This document shows, piece after piece, positions 1-12,900 of a stretch of 64,000 nt of DNA (position 1 is the stretch's first letter; each line of letters opens with the position of its first letter). Both the position numbers and the translations under genes were made by a program. The stretch lies in NCBI RefSeq assembly GCF_964340395.1, contig NC_135558.1:16114271-16178270 (forward strand), given 5' to 3'. This DNA is from Glandiceps talaboti. Taxonomy: Eukaryota; Hemichordata; Enteropneusta; Spengelidae. Under the pieces are notes generated by a model, which was given only the letters and a program-made list of their open reading frames with translations, was not told the DNA's origin and made no database searches.

Positions 1-85
1 AAAGAGTTTGTTTTGTGTGATTGTTGAGTATACTGTAAATAGAGATAATTTTGTGCAAAGAAACGTTTGTGAGTTTAAAGTGGTG

Positions 86-690
86 CAAGCCGAGTTCATA
101 AACCTTAATTTCACTCAAGAGAAAATACTTGCATAAAATCTCCACTTAACTAATGTAGTATCTATTTTAAACCGGTCCTAGGATCATTTACCATTGGTTT
201 TAGCATTATGTTTGTCTCAGCATTCTATCTTTTTAGCATCGTGTGTGTTTTGAATGGTTTGATTTATTACATTAATTTTATCTTTTGGTTTTACTTTTCA
301 CTTGCATTTTCTTTGCTACGTTTTATTCAATTGTTGTTTTCTTTCCAATCTTTAGTTTTCAATTTATCCACCTCTTTTTATGAGTACACATGGAAAGCCA
401 ATTTCCAATGTATTTTTTATGCAAATGGCAATAAACTTATATTAAATTTTTTTAAATAATTTTTTTTCCCTTTTTTCTGTTACATTAAAATTGTCTTCTG
501 ACATTTGTTAGAACAGTTGATTGTCTCGTTATGGATTCCTTGACATTTTTTGATACTTATAATAAATTAGGTCATCAGATTATTTACAAGTTATATTCTT
601 ATACCAGGTGTGAGTTCAGGCAATTGCAAGTGATGGTTAAGTACGCTTCAGTAAGTAGAATACTATGAGTGACTTTTAAATATGCAGCAT
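86..690 (+). repeat. Interrupted TIR element, family A copy 1
   Basis: Starts at GCAAGCCGAGTTCATAA and ends near AATATGCAG. Compared with the intact copy at 40151-40510 (opposite strand), homology is split: 86-165 and 505-690 match, with other repeat DNA between. The left TTAA end is degraded. Confidence 0.6.
165..455 (+). repeat. Interspersed repeat ending in AATAAA, likely LINE 3' end
   Basis: Matches 44,692-44,985 in inverse orientation (shared ATGGAAAGCCAATTTCC near one end). It ends GGCAATAAAC, like the poly(A) region of a non-LTR retrotransposon. It is inserted in the family A element. Confidence 0.45.
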
Positions 691-717
691 AAATAGATTG
701 AGCTTAAATACATACAT

Positions 718-718
<1 letters not shown>

Positions 719-754
<36 letters not shown>

Positions 755-875
755 CTATGTATGTTTGTCTGTCTCTGTCTGTCTGTCTGTATGTATGTAT
801 GTATGTATGTATGTATGTATGTATGTGTGTGTATGTACATGTATGTATGTATGTATGTATGTATGTATGTATGTA

Positions 876-906
<31 letters not shown>

Positions 907-1005
907 ATGTATGTATGTATGTATGTATGTATGTGTGTATGTACATGTATGTATGTATGTATATATGTATGTATGTATGTCTGTCTGTATGTATGTATGT
1001 ATTTA
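719..1005. repeat. Compound microsatellite (TG, TATG, TCTG)
   Basis: Runs of TG followed by alternating TATG and TCTG tetranucleotide blocks. Long open frames here on both strands are products of the repeat, not genes. Confidence 0.95.
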
Positions 1006-1483
1006 TAGTCTAGTTGTAAACTTAGATATTTTTGCAACAGGAAAAATTTGCAATTTTTAAGGTATTCTGAAGTTTTTTTATAGCATTTTTTAACATAAAA
1101 GTGAAAGAATTACTCTTTTCAGTCCTAATTTTGAAAGGCATCAAATGAAAAAAAGACCAAGAAACCTCAGTATTGTGCAGAAAAAAGAAATTTCTCTCAG
1201 CACATACTACATACGACAGTAATGTTTTTTCAAACATTTTCAAACTTTAATGAACTATAAGAGGTTATATGACAACATTTACACAAAACGTGTTGATGGG
1301 GCATTGGATTGTTATTTTGAACCAAGGGTTTGACCTTTGACACAGTATTTATAATTATATGCGTAAGAGATAGAATGTGGATGAGGGCAATATAATATTT
1401 TCTATGCGTTTCTCTCATGATTTTATCAACGTTTATAGCTTTAAATAAAATCAGTGATAATTTTTTCTATAAATTTTCTACAA
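1006..1483. other. Unique AT-rich DNA
   Basis: No gene or repeat structure that I can support. Confidence 0.5.
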
Positions 1484-2070
1484 AATAGTGTACCAGTGGC
1501 CAGCTCTGATGGGGTGTGTGGCCAATACTGCCAACCCCAGACTCCATTTTAGACTCATTTTAACCAAAAAACAATACCTCATTTCAGACCATTATAGGAT
1601 TTTAGAAAATCAAATTTTAGACCAGAATATTTGATCCATATTTAGGAAATGGTGGATGGCAAAATGTAGTTACTAGTATTACGCTTGTATTTTTCCCTCA
1701 GGAGGCAACATTTTGGGGGCAATTAATAGCACAGTTATGATTTGGTAAAGGAAAATGGAGCAAATTTTAGAATGATTAATATTGGAAATATTGTAGAGTG
1801 GACCCCATTTTAGACTCTTCAGCTCGAAAGAAAACAGACCCCACTTTAGACTCTTCAGCTCGAAAGAAAACAGACCCCATTTTAGACTCTTCAGCTCGAA
1901 AGAAAACAGACCCCATTTTAGACTCTTCAGCTCGAAAGAAAACAGACCCCATTTTAGACTCTTCAGCTTGAAAAAAAAAACAGACCCCATTTTAGACCAA
2001 AGGTGAGAAAACACACCCCAAAGGGTGGTACATATATGTATAGTCTAAAAAGGGGGAGTAGCCCCCCCCC
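1484..2070. repeat. Interspersed repeat with 36-bp tandem core
   Basis: A block beginning GTACCAGTGGCCAGCTCTG shares most of its length with 46,080-46,460. At 1801-1995 a 36-bp unit with CCATTTTAGACTCTTCAGCT is repeated about five times; the second genomic copy has it only once, so the expansion is local. A C-homopolymer of about 28 bases follows at 2061-2088. Confidence 0.8.
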
Positions 2071-2088
2071 CCCCCCCCCCCCCCCCCC

Positions 2089-2840
2089 AAATAAAAAAAA
2101 AAGAAAAAAAAGAAGAAAAAAAGAAGGGGTTTCACTCCACAGAACAACACCAATTTCCTTCTGCTTTAACACTAAGGCACTTGGTATGGGTACTGCTCAA
2201 TGGCGATCATATCAACAAATGTACAAATTTATTTGTTCAAAGAACGATTACAATTATTTTACAAAAGAAAAATAAAACATTGCCCTGACATTACAGTAAA
2301 GTATTTGTGCGTTGACCTACGTACACACTTATCTCTAAAACTAGCAAACACAGTCTGAAATAATGCCATGATTAAAACAAATGTTGAAGTAGGGGGGGGG
2401 GGGTGTGTGAAGCATAAACACCAACTTGACATAATGGTATATGAGTATTGTCAGGGTGTGTTTGAGGTTGTGTCTTTTTATTAGCATATACTCTGTTATC
2501 ATCGCTGTCAAACATTCTTGTTTACTTTGACAAAAAATAGTTACAGGACAGTACACATTTTTTTTTTAGATAGATAATTTCCAAAATTAGCAATGAAGTT
2601 TATCTCTCTTATTTCTATAATTTCATCACTAAAATAATGACAAATGAAAATAAATTGTATTCTGTTGGTCGGAATATCTGCCTAATATATATTATGATTT
2701 TGAACAATTTATGGTTGCATTTCAGCTTTTATTTTTGCAGTTTATAATTTTCTAGGTGTAAATGTCCTTCTCGTCTTTCCTTGTCAACCATGAGCTCAGA
2801 GACTTGCAGCTATCTGGTTTGTCAATGTCACAATATGTTG
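2089..2840. other. AT-rich DNA, no gene seen
   Basis: Holds a purine-rich A/G stretch (2089-2126) and a short G run near 2392. No splice-bounded coding segment is visible. Confidence 0.5.
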
Positions 2841-3730
2841 TTCTGTCTGAAGTAAGACAGTATACTGAATGGTTGATAGCAGCCTAGAAACTAAGTCATT
2901 AGCTTTCAAATCTTGCAATTCCCTTCTGGAAATGATTGTCAGATTTGAAAGCCAACGCGTCTCTAGATTAGACAATCAAGTCTTTGACGTGAGCACACAA
3001 AATTGTCTCTGTGTTTTGAGGTGAATGTGGGTGGGAATGCAGAAGGTGAGAAGTCTACGGTATACCCTCTAAGCCTTTAGGCCGTTGCAGACTGCAAACA
3101 GGAAATTGAGAATACAGCGCCCTCGCTCAAATTGGGGGTATCATCACCTCAAAGTACCATTTCTTAAGAACTTTGTCCCTTGGTATTCTGTAGAAGTGTA
3201 AATCGGGGATGTTTTTCATAGACATCAAGGAGAGCAGCAGTGTTCTATGATTAACTGAGTAACCTATACCATGTATACCCCCAAGATACACACAGACAGG
3301 AAGTAGAGCGCCACCATAGCAAATTTTGGAAAGGCCTATTGCCTGGTTGCAGTGGTGTAAGAGTGTTTAGACTGAAGTAAGACAATTAGTATGCTGAATG
3401 GTTGACAAAAAATAAATACACACACTTGTAAAAAACAACAGGATAGGGGAGATGTGTTATCGGGGGTAACCACAAAAATGACAGTACTATGAATGGATGT
3501 CAAAACACAAGTCAAGCATGTAGAAACCCAAAGAGTAGAGGTGATGGGTTATCTGGGGGTTAAACCATGAAAAATGACAGCTATATTGAACAGATGACAA
3601 AAGACAACTCCTTGCAAAAACCAACAGAATAGAACAGGTGTTAGTGTGGAAAACCACAAACATTGACAGTAGATCAAACTATTGACAAAATACATAACAT
3701 CTCCTTTGCAGAAACCAACACAAACACATC
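2840..3730. repeat. Degenerate tandem repeat (about 115 bp unit)
   Basis: Units contain an adenine-rich ACCACAAAAATGACAGTA-like core followed by a GACAAAA and AACCAACA-like end, at about 3420, 3530, 3610 and 3690. GAAGTAAGACA with GAATGGTTGA occurs at 2849 and 3375, on both sides of the inserted family B element. Confidence 0.55.
3077..3340 (-). mobile_element. Family B MITE copy 1
   Basis: Ends TAGGCCGTTGCAG and AATTTTGGAAAGGCCTATT. About 265 bp, inverse of the copy at 6391. Terminal inverted repeat consensus AATAGGCCWTTCCAAAAT. No coding capacity. Confidence 0.75.
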
Positions 3731-3899
3731 AGCAAAACCACAAAACTCCTTCAGGTTTTGTCACATGAGATTTGAACTTGTGATTTCAGAGTTTATCTTT
3801 GGTTTGAAGCTTTAGGTTTAAATACCACATTCCTCCTGGTTGTGTTGTTTATTTGGATCTCAAGGAAAACCACACTACAGCTACTGAATTATAGTGTAC

Positions 3900-4165
3900 A
3901 CACACAAGTCAGACATCTTATTTCCCTTTATACCTGTGCAGTAACTGCAACTGTACTGTAGTATAATTTTGTAATTAGAAAACTAACAATACATTCTCTG
4001 AAAATTGTTAAAATACCAATAATTAGACATTGTACAGGTCAATTAGAGGTCTATAAAACTGAAATCGTGATTCAATGGGGTACTGATTTTTGGGTGCAGA
4101 CCAAAAATCAATTTGATTGGCTATGTTGTACATACTATGTGTACTGCTATACAAATGTGTTTACC
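3900..4165 (-). repeat. Family C interspersed repeat, copy 1
   Basis: Contains the near-palindrome CTGATTTTTGGGTGCAGACC and AAATACCAATAATTAGACAT. It matches 14,870-15,235, 35,240-35,530 and 48,484-49,105 in the other orientation. Confidence 0.65.
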
Positions 4166-4354
4166 CACACGTCATTCAATATTGTTCTGCATCCATGATA
4201 TTATGAGTAAGTCACTACATCTAACAAAAACACTTTATATATATATATTATATTTCGATAGTGTTGCGTGATGTCTAACATAAAATCTGAATGTGTGCGT
4301 CAAATACGCACATTTTTTTTGTCATCTGTGAAGGTATGATATGATAGCTTTTAT

Positions 4355-4462
4355 ATTTTTTATTTTTTATTTTTTTATTTTTTTATTTTTTTACATATTT
4401 TTTTCCACATGAAATCTGAGTGTAAGTCAAATCAACACCTCTTTTTTTTTTTTTTTTTTCTC
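4355..4462. repeat. T-rich low-complexity tract
   Basis: TTTTTAT repeats and a T run of about 20. Confidence 0.9.
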
Positions 4463-4510
4463 GTGTTATCGTGACTTCAGTAAAATTGTCACCTGACTAT
4501 AATCAAGGAT

Positions 4511-4598
4511 ACCGGTGCAGTGGTCAAGGGTGTCCGAACAATAAGTGACTTCTTACCGGTGCAGTGGTCAAGGGTGTCCGGACAATAAGTGACTTCTT
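4511..4598 (+). repeat. 44-bp tandem duplication
   Basis: Two nearly identical 44-bp units beginning ACCGGTGCAGTGGTCAAGGG, differing at one position or so. Confidence 0.9.
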
Positions 4599-4599
4599 A

Positions 4600-5854
4600 T
4601 CAGTACCCAGACCACTAATACACAAGACTTACAACGGCCATAAACACATAAATACTTTGCAACCTTGAGTAGTCCAACTACAGGACAAGTGACTGTACGT
4701 CATTAACATTCTATTGTTACTCAGAGTCTCACCAAAAAATTTGTCCAAAGTTGATCAAACTATAAAAGTTATTAAAGGCTTTAAATCTGCAAATAAATGG
4801 CGGTCAGATTAAGCTGACGCTAAAATTATGCTAGATGACTTTGACCATGTAACTGTGTAACACAGCTAAATAGAACACCCATGAGTATTATAGATTTTTT
4901 TTATCTCCAGATGTTATACCAAAATATACAGGAAAGAAATCTGTCACTCTGTTTTTGAAATTATAGTTGCGTTTTGCAGACTGCAATCGTGAAAATGTTG
5001 GCTCGATACATGTTCGGAAGCATCGAGACACTGACCTGGATTGAAAATAAAGTTCTTTACTAGTAAGGGGAAAAGTTTACAGATAGTAGCAAATTTGACA
5101 CAATACATCTGTATTGAAATTTGTGTTCAGTGATAATGTATATTAATTTGTTTACAGTATGGGGAAGTTACATATTTATTTCTATGTTAGATTTATTTTA
5201 GCTGAATACGCACAAGTTTTTCTCTACAGAAATATTTCTAGCCTGGAATCCATGTGGATGGGGTTTTTGAATTTGTAAGCCTGGAATTCGCGTGAATGGG
5301 GTTTTTTAATTTGTTATTTCCCCAACACATTGAGAAAACAAAATTAAAAATCCAAAATTGCTTGGAATTTTGGCTAAAATATTTCCAGCCAACACGTTGT
5401 ATGTAAATTATGATCTGTTAGATGGGTTGTGTTTTTGGAAAAATCTGGAAGTAAAAATGTGTACACAAGTGACATAATTCTATATTCAGTTGTTGTGAAA
5501 TGTGTCAACAACTGGTTGATGAGTTATTTTCAAGTAGTGTGTGACTTCCCCTTGCACTGTCTGCCAAAATAAAGTTTGCCTGGCACGTCATAAAATGCTA
5601 TTCCTGCCAAATTTTTCATGCATCACAAGAAAATTATGTACCAAGTATCTTATGACCTTGATTATTTGCAGTGACAATAAAAAATGTTCTTGTTTTTTTT
5701 GGAAATTTGTTCGTGTTTGTCTCCAAAATGATGACTTTTCGGAGTGTGACTAACAAGGCATTCAAAACTAAAGGTCAAAACTAAAATACTTGCAAAAGGA
5801 ATTTTTTTTAACATATAAAACTAACACTGTTAAGGTAATACAACAAATTGAAAC
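4600..5854. other. AT-rich DNA, no gene seen
   Basis: A short direct duplication lies at 5236-5315 (AGCCTGGAAT, then ATGGGGTTTT, twice). Otherwise nothing I can support. Confidence 0.5.
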
Positions 5855-6103
5855 CAATCTGATTAAAATCAGATGTGGTGAATACGGCTTGATTTTACCT
5901 CCCTTTCATTCATTTATTGTCGGTTGTTTTCGATTTTGTTGATCCAGGAGTGATTGCCACCTACCCAAAGAAGGCAGCGATCACTCCTAGAACAACCCCC
6001 CCCCCCCCCCAAAAAAAAAAAGGACGACAAAAAATGAAGGGAATTGACGTAAATAAGTAAATCGAGCCACTTTCCCCAACAACATCAGATTTTAATCAGA
6101 TTG
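5855..6103. mobile_element. Foldback element, about 249 bp
   Basis: The two halves are inverted copies: CAATCTGATTAAAATCAGAT at the left, and its complement ATCAGATTTTAATCAGATTG at the right; CCAGGAGTGATTGCC opposes GGCAGCGATCACTCC near the centre. No coding capacity. Confidence 0.8.
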
Positions 6104-6390
6104 AACGATAGTCAACAGACGAAAAGAAAAGTTGTCTACATCAGATAATGGAGAAACCTTTACTGTAAATGAAATCAAATTTCCGGATGTACATGTAACT
6201 AGGCTATCAGTCTACTAAATCTCATAAAAAGAGACATAGTTATTGTACATAGGTCATAGAAAACAAATCTCTGTCATTCTACAACTGAACAAGGACAGTA
6301 GATAAGATAAGAAAACCAGATAAAAGAACAAATCAGAGTCCTTTCCTCAATCACATTTTAATTAGATTACTTTGGTTATCAACCTTTATC

Positions 6391-6672
6391 AATAGACCTG
6401 TCCAAAATTTGCCATGGTGGCACTCTACTTCCTGTCTGTGTGTACCTTGGGGGTATACATGGTATAGGTTACTTGGTTAATCATAGATAGAGCATGGCTG
6501 CTTTCCTCAATGTCTGAATGTATGAAAAAAAACATCCCTGAGTTTGATACACTTCTACAGAATACCAAGGGACAAAGCTCTGGAGAAACAGTACTGTGAG
6601 GTGATGATACCCCCAATTTGAGTGAGGGCGCTGTATTCACAGTTTCCTGTTTGCAGACTGCAATGGCCTATT
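6391..6672 (+). mobile_element. Family B MITE copy 2
   Basis: Begins AATAGACCTGTCCAAAATTT and ends GCAATGGCCTATT. Internal sequence includes GAGGGCGCTGTATTC. Same family as 3077-3340 and 43938-44227. Confidence 0.8.
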
Positions 6673-6699
6673 GTGTGTAAATATATAAACATGGCTACT

Positions 6700-7085
6700 G
6701 TATACTTCATCCTTATTCAATCCGATTTTAACATGGACATAGAGATGAGAATTGGGTATTTATTTTGGAATTTTTAGTTTATTAAAACAACTTTAGTATG
6801 TTTTTTACTCGAAAAGACAATGTGAAATAACATATACCAAGTCTGTGTTTGTAAACTCAATTTGGTGCAAAAAGCTAAAAAAATGTGTAAAAAGTTTATT
6901 ATTGTACGTACACTAAAACTTTGGATGTGTGAAATGGTCATATGTGAACATATAAACAAAATAATAAATCAAAAAAGTATCTCCGAGTTTAGTATCGCAA
7001 TCGTATCCCCCAGCACAGCACTGCTTGGAAATTTTAATTTCCTTGCCCCAGTAGATCAATAAAGTGATTCTGAGTCTAATTATTA
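6700..7085 (+). repeat. Half of family D foldback plus LINE-like tail
   Basis: GATGAGAATTGGGTATTTAT at 6744 matches one arm of the foldback at 48681-49021. The right part reads ATTTCCTTGCC and then GATCAATAAAGTGATTCTGA, typical of non-LTR retrotransposon 3' ends. Confidence 0.5.
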
Positions 7086-8690
7086 TTAAATGTCTTATCA
7101 AACTCAGTTAGCTATGCAATACTGACACCTGGAGTGGCATCCAATCATAGACACTTTAATATACAGGTAGGGGAACTCCCTTCTCACGACAGCAATCACA
7201 CACAGTTACACTCAACTTTGCAACGAATGGATAATTATGAATTACACCAGTACTGGTAGGTGTTAAGGCAAACAACACCTATGCTCAGCATATGGCAAAT
7301 TGCTTCATTACTGCACCCGGTAGTAGTAGGCACAGATATCACTGGCAGCACATAAAATCGATACTTTGATCTCGACATTGACTATTTTAATTTTGTCTCT
7401 TTATAACCAGCAACGAGATAACATTGAATTCTAGCAACGATATCATGTTCAGTTATTCTGTGAAAATATCAACGTTTCCAGGTAACTGCATGACCGATAT
7501 ACACATGCTACTGTTGGAAGTTTCTTTTTTAATCGTGGTCAGTTGTGTGTTAGAATAAATCTGTCAGAGATTTGTCTTAAAATGACGTCTGAATTATGGG
7601 AAAACTAGAAAATAACATGAGCTTCGTGCAGGATATTGTTAGGAAAGTCAAATCACTTAGTATTATAGTAGCACTCAATAGGCATTGTTGATAGCTATGA
7701 ATCCCATACAAATTTCATGTAGAACTGTTTTGTGAACTTACCTCTAATATTTTCTATATGCTAATATTTTGCTAATCTATTCAGCCGAATTGATACTATT
7801 GGACAAAACTCTCGCTTCTTATTACAGATGTTCTCAGATGTATACTGTTGTTCTATTGTTATTATCATTTATATAATAAAATTATCTCAAACGGTTTGGA
7901 AAATATCCAGTTTTTTAAAAACTTTTTTTTTTCAGACTAACAGCCCAGCTGTTGTGATAGTGTCAGCTTGGGCCCAATTTCATTTGAGGACACAGAATGC
8001 AATTATAGCAGACACACCTCTCTACAATATTTGAAATGGCTTTAATGGTACTACCCCGGTACTACTACTACTACTGCTAGTATTTATTTAATATGTTAAA
8101 TTGAAAAATAATATGTGTTTTTTGTTGTAAGGAATTTTGTCTAATTTTCAAAATACTTGTTTAGTTGGGTACACTCGCTATGAATAGGAGTAAAAATCAC
8201 AAAAAATTGCTGTGTATCTGTGGTGCATCAAAATGGCTTAGAGGGTACACTGATAACGTGATATCAGAGGTGAATTCTTTGAACCAATCACATCTATCTT
8301 GACATCTCTGATAGTTTGTTTATCAACCTTCATTGTTCATGCCACTCTATCCAAAATGTCTAAATGTCATGTCATAGCTTGTGCTTGACCCATTTTGCTC
8401 TGTCAGCAAATCGGCCGAGACGTCTGCGACGGTCACTTTAGTATGCGTCACCCCTGTATGTCACGTAACCTTGCCAACAGGCATTTGCTCTGATTTGGCA
8501 GTGACTTTTCATTCATTCACCATGGGAATTAAGGTGAGGGTGTTGGCAAGGTGAAAAACCAGAGCAGGAAAACCAATGTTTTCTCCAGAGCGTGTAATTT
8601 CATGATTGGACCTTTCCATCGGACTAAATGAAATATATAAAATGCATTAACAGGTAGTGACTCAAGTAAGGTAGAGTTCATAACAAACCC
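7086..8690. other. AT-rich DNA, no gene seen
   Basis: A short CTA trinucleotide run (about 8054) and several small open frames without splice-site or homology support. Confidence 0.5.
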
Positions 8691-9960
8691 AAATTTTCAT
8701 AAATCTTTGTAAGCTTGACACCCGGCTGTGAGGGGGCAATTCAGCTGTAGAGAACATCCTTACTTTTCAATTTCACAAACTTGACACCAAAAAGATCAGG
8801 GCAGTTTGATGACTAGTGATATTATACACTTGAAAGGCTTTGAGGGAGCAAATCAGGGAGTAGCTTACTCAGGAATACACATATCTACACTTTGAAAAAT
8901 TTGACTCCGAGTTACAATGGCACACCAGCTATATGAATCAAGTACCATGTACAGTTCATAAACTTGACTCTACAAGGAGGCTATAAGAGTTACTGTGAAT
9001 AGATAAAGGGTGTACACGTACTTGCAGTGACAGACCATCGCTTTCATCGCCAAACTGAGAATTCCTTGTATGTGACAAATAACACTTTTGTTAAACTTGA
9101 AACTTGACACTATGAGGAGACCAGTAAAACAGCTAAAGGGCGTACATTCGGCAGTGATCAATTGAATTGCCAAAATAAGAATTCCTGGATTTGACAAATA
9201 ACCCCCTTTAAACTAGCTTACAACTTGACACAGTATTGAAAAAAGAAGACATATTAATCAAAGAGCACACCCTCACTGCGATAAACAATTTATCACATCA
9301 CCAAACTCAGAATTCCATGGACGTGACAAAAAAAAACTTTCAAAACTTTAAACTTGACACAGTAAGGAGGCATATTGATCACAAGCGTATACCCTCACTG
9401 CGATGAACAATTGATTGCGATGTCAAACTGAGAATTCCTTGCACATGATAAAACACAAACTTATAAAGTTGGCAATGTGAGGAGGCATGTTGGCCAAAAA
9501 AGTATCACCCTCTTTGCTAGACTCTCTCTCAGTCCTCGGAGCTTCGCATGGCTAAAAGGGTTGTTTTGTATGTACCGATATCTACTGCATAATTGTACTG
9601 TGGGCCCTCATCGACTACATAGGGCTAATCATTTGTTGAGGTGTTACTGCGATGCCCTGCAATAACATGGGGCATTGCAACAACAGAGTCGCAGTAACAT
9701 GTCAACAAATGATTAGCTCTATGTAGTCGATGAGGGCCCAGAGTACAAGGGTATTCTAGTACAATTATTGGTAGATATTGGTACATACACAACAACTAAT
9801 AGGGATGCTCCCGAGGACTGTGAGAGAGTCTATACCTCTCTGTGAAAACAATTGATTGCATTGGTGAACTGAGAATCTCTTGCACGTGAGAGCTGTCTGG
9901 CTATGATATATGGATCTGATAAAGCTACCAATTCGGATTGTAATGTCTGCATTATCACAC
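8690..9960. repeat. Degenerate tandem repeat, about 130 bp unit, interrupted
   Basis: Units share AAACTTGACAC, AGGAGGC, ATTGAT and ACTGAGAATTCCTTG-like blocks at about 8960, 9100, 9225, 9350 and 9470. The sixth unit is split by the foldback element at 9518-9832 and resumes with ACAATTGATTGCATTGG. Confidence 0.75.
9518..9832. mobile_element. Long-TIR foldback element, MULE-like
   Basis: A 315-bp element whose two halves are inverted copies: TAGACTCTCTCTCAGTCCTC at the left and GAGGACTGTGAGAGAGTCTA at the right, continuing through TCGACTACATAGGGCTAATC opposite GATTAGCTCTATGTAGTCGA. Flanks ACCCTCTTTG and ACCTCTCTG suggest a target duplication of about 9 bp. A one-sided copy lies at 44,545-44,675. 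Confidence 0.85.
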
Positions 9961-12900
9961 ATTTTAATCTATCGACTTAGGCTATTGTGTTTTACAGGGT
10001 CAGTGCCCTTTAAGAGTCAATATACAAAGTTTTATGGATATAAAAATCCATCTAATTAATAACAAGGGTTGTGTAATAAAGATGTCGGCCATGTCACCGT
10101 AAATCATACTTTTATATATTTGACCCAAAAGTTATAATTTTAATAACATATATCAATCAACTGTTTTATAATGTACTGAACAGTCAATGAAGTATTAGTT
10201 GCCAATAATAAGTTTTTACAGTTGCTGACAAACCACGATTTAATATAATCGAGTTCCTATACGGACGACACATTATGATTACTATGATCATCTCCACTCA
10301 CGGATAGGGGGATTCTAGGATTCTAGTACAAAAAATCTGTGCTATCTCCGCTAGGCGAAGGGTAAGCAATGCGATGCTGAACTTCATTGTTGCACTTCTA
10401 ATTTAGAAAGCTTTCACACCGTCAACGAAAATGGACTATGTGATATACAGTACTGGGTTTCTGCAAACTTTTGAATGTGTTTAATATGTACATTACATCT
10501 ATCGTAGTGGTGTGACTGCTACAAAGTTCATCATAGATAATCGTGTGTCAATGTCGTATTGGTGAACGTTTGTTTAGGAGGAGTTTGTTTTGGCCTAAAT
10601 GATTGAAGTTCATTTTTTTTGAGTTTGTGTGACATTGTTCGATTGTCCCTAAGGCCACCCTTATCATCTCATATCAGTACTGAGTACAGAATGCATTATC
10701 CAAGTTGATAGCATAAAATACCTAAATATACATATCATCATGCCATTGTTTGAGATACGAACATACAGGTTACTTGCTGGAGCAAGGAATCTTGTATTGC
10801 CCACTTGCAACATACTGTACAAGGAGAACGTAGCAATACACACGCAAAATGTAAATGCTTCATCGAAATCACAATTTTTTTACGATAATATGTTCTCAAA
10901 CTTTTATCAGTCTAAAGTGTTAGAGGTGATAATTATGCATGTAGGGACTTGGAAACTGATAGTGGTGTGTTTTGAATTTATTGGTAACTAAAAAATTATG
11001 TCACAATGTGACAATTTAAGTTCTGCAAACTGTAAAGTTACAGACTGTGCCCCTTTAGTCCTTTTTCTTTGGGAGTTGGGGGGGGGGGGGGTTGTTATTT
11101 GTTTGTACATAAAAAATCTACAAGTTGATCAAAACAGGATTATCTTAGCATATGAAATTGTATGACCAGCTGCACAGATATACAGTGTTTGTTTTTTAGT
11201 TCAGATTAGCAGAAATTTTTCTCCTCGTGTGTTTGATGGTAATACACACAAACGAGGTTGTATTATAAACTTACGATATTGATTGACAAAACGTTGACAC
11301 TTACTTATCTTGTATATTTTGAGAATAATAACAACAGAAAAGCAACGATCCATGACCAAAAAAAACAGTCTTGCTTTACTTTTACGAGATATTTGCAAGT
11401 TAAATGTAGTACTTATTTGTAAACTTGGATGATTGAAAACTTGAAAATGCTGAATGATCAGAAATTTGCCACTTAAGTTTTTTTCTTCAGAAACGGGTTA
11501 TAGGACTCAAAGAATTTCTAAGTTACACTGGAGGGAATATCGTAATACGCTTGTATATAGCGGAAATTTATTATGAGGGACGTCATGGGCAACCATTCGT
11601 TGAATGGCATACGAGTATTGAAATAAAAGGCATGGCCGTTTCAATCAAAAACAAGAATAGAGTATTTTCCCCCAAGGTTACCCATTACTGTGTATACACA
11701 AGCAAACACAATAAAATTGGTGAATTAAGTGCTATTTGGAACTCAATCAATTCAAAGTGAAGTTTCAATTCAAAAGCAATGCTGTGTGAAACTGTTAATG
11801 ATGTTTGAGTTTGACTGTATTCATTGATAAATCTGAAACGATACTCAAAAAATCCTTGTGTTTTTTTTATCACTAAAGCACAGGTCAGTATATGAGGGTT
11901 ATGGAGCCTGATTCGGTTCAGAGTGGTTGAAGTTATTCACGCATTTCTCCTAACAATCATGAAAAATATCTAACATTATTCGCGATATCAGCTCTATAAT
12001 GTTTTTTTTTTCAGAAACATAAAAAATATGTAGGAAAAATGAGCCAACGAACATGTATCTCACCCTTAAATTGTTTTTGTCTTTTTTTACAGAAATGCAG
12101 ATGGGGACTTTTAGAAACGGTCATGTTTTGCAAAAAAGTATCACAAATTTACTGTTTTTATAGATGTAAGTAGGAGTTACAAAAAAAAAGTGCTTTGCAA
12201 AAAGTATCTCCTGAACATTTATTGTGTATCGTGTGTATGCAAAAATAGTAATTTACATACCATTATTGTCATGCAAATGAACCAATGATGTCATAGGTCA
12301 AACTTTAGTCAGGGTCACCTTTTAATCACACAGGTGTGTTTCTATATGGCTGGAGCCTAGAAGGGGGTCAAGACATGTACAAAGGAGATGTTGTTTACTG
12401 TTACCCAGGGTATGCGTTACTATGTCCTTCACATAATAGCCATGATTTGTTCACTGAGTACAATCCACTACAAGGCAAAGTAGACACGAACAACACTACA
12501 CGACATGTCCTAATTCCTTCTAAGATATTTTCTGTGTCTTATACTTCAAGCACTTTTAAAGAAAATTTCATGGCTACTTTAAATCTGAAGGAGGTGGAAC
12601 AACATAGCGTTGTTTTTTTGTCACAACTATAAAGTGATTCTATGATTCATAGCCCGCCCTTCAACTATTTATATCCGTTCCTAACTCCTCACAACTCAAA
12701 TCTCATCTGTACTAGCTGTCAGAGTATCACAAGTGAAATTAACTCATTTAAGCAAAATATTGTTATTACTTGTGCCAAAAATGACAAATATTTTTATTGC
12801 CTGTGTCAAATATGACAGATACCTCTCAAATAAATTCAAAAATGGCTTGAATTTTGGACTAGTTCTACACGTCAGAAGGATTTCACAAGAAATGTGACTC

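Noticed and set aside
208-459. 83-codon open frame rich in Phe and Tyr
   Set aside because: Lies in a LINE-tail-like repeat also present at 44,692-44,985, where the frame is only partly kept.
663-1060. Overlapping open frames on both strands rich in Tyr-Ile-His-Thr or Cys-Val
   Set aside because: Products of the TATG/TCTG microsatellite; the same pattern occurs at 28,336-28,871, 35,930-36,413 and 55,078-55,483.
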